The notes beneath the pieces were generated by a model. That model was given only the letters and a program-made list of their open reading frames with translations. It was not told where the DNA came from and made no database searches. A stretch of 8,558 nucleotides of DNA, taken from Bacteroidaceae bacterium (GTDB taxonomy: Bacteria > Bacteroidota > Bacteroidia > Bacteroidales > Bacteroidaceae). Made by a program: the position numbers and the translations under genes. Below, piece after piece: positions 6,052 through 8,558 of this stretch (positions are counted from its first letter, which is position 1; every line of letters begins with the position of its first letter). The stretch covers positions 1 through 8,558 of the forward strand of contig JABUUA010000072.1 in the NCBI GenBank assembly GCA_021443405.1, in the 5' to 3' direction.

Positions 6052-7391
6052 AGTAAACCGCGGATAAAGATGGCGATAATGGCCAGCGGCGCCACCCAGC
6101 GAATGAGGAAACGATAGAGGCGGAAGATGGGGATGCGCAGACGACCTTCGTTGGTCACCTCGGCGCGCACCGCCTCCTCATCCATACGTCGGCCCACAAA
6201 CAGGCAGATGAGAATGCCGCCCAGCGGCATGATGACCTTGGCGGTGATGAAGTCGAAGAAGTCGAACAAGCTCATGCCGAAGATGGGATAATCGGCCAGC
6301 GGTCCCATGCTGAGCGAACAAAGCACGCCGAGCACCGAGGCGGCGATGGTGACACACCACGCCGCCGTGCGACGGGGCATGTGCCATTCCTCGTGCAAAT
6401 AGGCGGTCACAGGCTCGTGCAACGAGATGGCGCTGGTGAGAGCCGCCAACAGCAGCAGCACATAGAACAGACCCGAGAACAAATATCCTATGAGGGGCAC
6501 ATGGCCGAAAGCTATGTTGAAGACGCTGGGCAGCGTGATGAACACGAGGCCTGCGCCTTCGTTGGGGGCCACGCCTACCGAGAAAACGGCGGGAAAGATA
6601 ATGAAGCCGGCCAGCACGGCCACCACCGTGTCGATGGTGACAACGGAGAAAGCCGTCTTCACCAAGTTGGTGTCGGGACCGAAATACGAGGCATACGTGC
6701 ACAGACAACCCATGGCCAGACTCAACGAGAAGAAGGCTTGGCCCACCGCGCTCAAGAGCACCGAGGGCGTTATCTTAGAGAAATCGGGCTTCAGCAGGAA
6801 TTCCAGTCCCTCGCGGAACCCGCTCATCGAGAACGAACATACCACCAGCACCCCGATGATGAGCAGAAGCATGGGCATCATCACCTTGCTGAAACGCTCG
6901 ATGCCGCCTTGCACACCGCGAACCACCACGACGTGGGTCATCAGCATGAACACCAAGGCATAGACCACGGGCCACCACGCATGACTCACGAAGTCGCCGA
7001 AATACTGCTGGAAGTCGTGGTCGGCGGTGAGTTGGTTGGCAAACGAGGCCACGGTGTAGTGCAGGGTCCAGCCGCTCACCACGATGTAATAACTCAGGAT
7101 GATAAAGGCCACCAGCACCCCTTCCACGCCGCCGATGCTCCACCACGTGCCCGGAGCCAGACGGCGGAAGGCGGTGATGGTGTTGGCGTGGGTACGGCGT
7201 CCGATGACGAACTCGCTCACCATCACGGGCGCTCCCACGAAGATGACGCAGGCCAGATAGATAAGTATGAAGGCGGCGCCGCCGTTGTTACCCACCTCAG
7301 TGGGGAAGCGCCAGATGTTGCCTAACCCTACGGCCGAGCCGGCGGCCGCCAGCACCATGCCGAGTTTTGAAGAGAAGTTGTTGCGTGCCAT
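6048..7391 (-). CDS. Sodium-dependent transporter, NSS (LeuT-like) family
   Basis: Inner-membrane symporter that uses the Na+ gradient to import a small solute, in bacterial relatives usually an amino acid. The 447-aa length and about 11 predicted membrane segments are normal for bacterial members (LeuT, TnaT, MhsT). TM1 has GSAVGLGNIWRFP (18-30), whose unwound part forms both Na+ sites (A20, V21 and N25 match LeuT A22, V23 and N27). TM3 has the pair YY (101-102), of which Y102 aligns with LeuT Y108. TM6 has GQAFFSLSLAMG (217-228), aligning with the F253/T254/S256 substrate region. TM8 has LLAALTSAISLHE with T319 and S320, the Na2 ligands. All visible sodium ligands are intact, so it should work. 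The substrate cannot be read from the sequence. The start ATG at 7391 is 3 nt after the stop of a second symporter gene, and the 3' end overlaps the HhH gene by 4 nt. Confidence 0.95.
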   Translation of the reverse strand: MARNNFSSKLGMVLAAAGSAVGLGNIWRFPTEVGNNGGAAFILIYLACVIFVGAPVMVSEFVIGRRTHANTITAFRRLAPGTWWSIGGVEGVLVAFIILSYYIVVSGWTLHYTVASFANQLTADHDFQQYFGDFVSHAWWPVVYALVFMLMTHVVVVRGVQGGIERFSKVMMPMLLLIIGVLVVCSFSMSGFREGLEFLLKPDFSKITPSVLLSAVGQAFFSLSLAMGCLCTYASYFGPDTNLVKTAFSVVTIDTVVAVLAGFIIFPAVFSVGVAPNEGAGLVFITLPSVFNIAFGHVPLIGYLFSGLFYVLLLLAALTSAISLHEPVTAYLHEEWHMPRRTAAWCVTIAASVLGVLCSLSMGPLADYPIFGMSLFDFFDFITAKVIMPLGGILICLFVGRRMDEEAVRAEVTNEGRLRIPIFRLYRFLIRWVAPLAIIAIFIRGLL

Positions 7392-7394
7392 CGC

Positions 7395-8558
7395 TTACTT
7401 GCTTGCCATTTCGTTCATAAAAACCATGCCCACTCCTATGGGGGCCACCCAGCGAATCAGGAAGAGAAGTACGCCTAACAAGCGCACCTTCACCGTCCCG
7501 TCGTTGGTCAACTGCGCCACCACGAACTTACGGTCGAGGTGCCACTCCACGAACATCGCCATCAGCAAACCGCCCAGGGGCATCACGAACTTAGCGGTCA
7601 CGAAGTCGAAGAAGTCGAAGATGGTGTGCCCGAACAAGAACACGTCGCTCCAGACGCCGAAGGAAAGACTGCACGCTATGCCCAGCACCAGGCACACGAG
7701 CGTGACCAGCGTGGCGGCCACACGGCGCGACAGTCGGTAGTTTTCGCTGATGAAAGCGGTGCTTATCTCGTGCATCGAGATGCTGCTGGTGAGCGCCGCC
7801 AGCAACAGGAGCAGATAAAACATGCCGGAGAACAGGTAGTCGAGCCACGGCCACGCGCCGAACGTATTGTCGAAAACGTAAGGAAGCGTGATGAACACCA
7901 GCCCGGGTCCGGCATCGGGCGCCACGCCGGGCACCGAGAACACCACGGGAAATATGATGAGTCCGCTGAGGATGGCCACCAAAGAATCAATGACGCAGAC
8001 GCTGAAGGCGGCGTTCACAAGGCGGGTTTCGGGCTTGAAATACGAAGCATAGGTGCACAAACAGCCGAGGCCCACCGACAACGAGAAGAACGCCTGGCCC
8101 ATGGCGCTCAGCACCACTGTGGTGGTCACCTTCGAGAAGTCGGGGCGAAACAGGAAGGACAACCCTTCGCCGGCCCCCGACATACTGAGCGAACACACCA
8201 CGAGAATGCCGATAATCACAAAGAGCAACGGCATCATCAGCTTGCTGAAACGCTCGATGCCCGACTCCACACCGCGAACCACCACGAAATGCGTCAGCCA
8301 GAGAAAGGCGGCCAGATAGGCCACGGGATGCCACGGATGCTCCACGAACGACTGGAACAGTGCGCCGAAGTCATGCTCATTGTCCAGTCGGGTGGACAAC
8401 GACTGCACGGTGTAGTGCAGCGTCCAACCCGACACCACCGAGTAGAACGACAGCACCAAGATGCCACCGATTACGCCCATGATGCCGGCCACAACCCAAG
8501 GTTTGCCCGGTGCCAGCACGCGATAGGCGCCCACAGTATTGGACTTGCTGCCCCGGCC
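7395..8558 (-). CDS. Second NSS-family sodium-dependent transporter, 5' end outside the window
   Basis: Paralog of the downstream symporter, read leftward and cut by the right edge. The frame stays open to 8558 and the first visible codons read GRGSKSNTVGAYR, aligning with GRRTHANTITAFR at residue 64 of the neighbour. About 63 N-terminal residues (TM1 and most of TM2) are therefore missing, along with the promoter. The GTG at 8534 is internal and is not the start. The visible 387 residues include TM3 LSFYSVVSGWTLHY, TM6 GQAFFSLSVGLGCL, TM8 LLAALTSSISMHE and a final segment FLIRWVAPIGVGMVFM. About half of the residues match the neighbour by eye, including long identical runs such as CLCTYASYF. 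This indicates an old tandem duplication with later divergence, probably in substrate. The stop TAA is followed by GCG and then the ATG of the next gene. Confidence 0.94.
   Translation of the reverse strand, partial: GRGSKSNTVGAYRVLAPGKPWVVAGIMGVIGGILVLSFYSVVSGWTLHYTVQSLSTRLDNEHDFGALFQSFVEHPWHPVAYLAAFLWLTHFVVVRGVESGIERFSKLMMPLLFVIIGILVVCSLSMSGAGEGLSFLFRPDFSKVTTTVVLSAMGQAFFSLSVGLGCLCTYASYFKPETRLVNAAFSVCVIDSLVAILSGLIIFPVVFSVPGVAPDAGPGLVFITLPYVFDNTFGAWPWLDYLFSGMFYLLLLLAALTSSISMHEISTAFISENYRLSRRVAATLVTLVCLVLGIACSLSFGVWSDVFLFGHTIFDFFDFVTAKFVMPLGGLLMAMFVEWHLDRKFVVAQLTNDGTVKVRLLGVLLFLIRWVAPIGVGMVFMNEMASK

Noticed and set aside
5242..6117. 291-codon rightward frame opposite the helix-hairpin-helix gene
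   Set aside because: Antisense to a gene with clear HhH motifs; no recognisable family and no promoter or leader.
6381..7325. 314-codon rightward frame opposite the first symporter
   Set aside because: Antisense to a conserved transporter; its composition (H, G, E, Q-rich) shows no membrane segments or motifs.
7395..8534. Second symporter as a complete gene starting with GTG at 8534
   Set aside because: The frame is open to the window edge and the residues before that GTG align with the paralog, so the true start is outside the window.

Overview
The window looks like ordinary chromosome from a member of the Bacteroidota, most likely Bacteroidales close to Prevotella. Three things point there. 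The promoters are of the Bacteroidetes TTTG / TAnnTTTG type. Most starts have A/T-rich leaders with no clear Shine-Dalgarno sequence. The proteins carry Bacteroidales-style variants, such as DDAYQH in LpxK. The coding DNA is fairly GC-rich, while both the left leader and the distal part of the central intergenic region are AT-rich. There are no transposases, phage genes, CRISPR arrays or RNA genes.

Layout: positions 1-178 are a divergent promoter region. A near-perfect leftward promoter (21-51) serves a gene outside the window, and a rightward -7 element (124-131) serves the first operon. Positions 179-4875 hold four closely packed rightward genes: sppA (signal peptide peptidase), lpxK (lipid A 4'-kinase), a purine nucleoside phosphorylase whose start overlaps lpxK by 38 bp, and thiL (thiamine-monophosphate kinase). 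Gaps of 19 nt, -38 nt and 3 nt suggest one transcript. It ends at a strong intrinsic terminator (5025-5055).

Positions 4876-5139 lie between convergent operons and are the most unusual part. A 22-bp tandem array starts 2 nt after the thiL stop and contains TGTCT/AGACA half-sites alternating every 11 bp. The 22-bp phase continues into the terminator and is followed by three TTTTC...GAAAA dyads about 21-22 bp apart.

Positions 5140-8558 hold a leftward operon, read from right to left: two tandem paralogous sodium:solute symporters of the NSS (LeuT-like) family, the first cut by the window edge, then a membrane-anchored ComEA-like helix-hairpin-helix protein. These genes are separated by 3 nt and by a 4-nt overlap, so translational coupling is likely.

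The genes do not form one pathway. They cover envelope housekeeping (SppA, LpxK), nucleoside salvage, cofactor synthesis and amino-acid-type uptake. I see no convincing new multi-gene system. The best leads are the phased intergenic array and an active-site Asn-to-Asp difference in the nucleoside phosphorylase.
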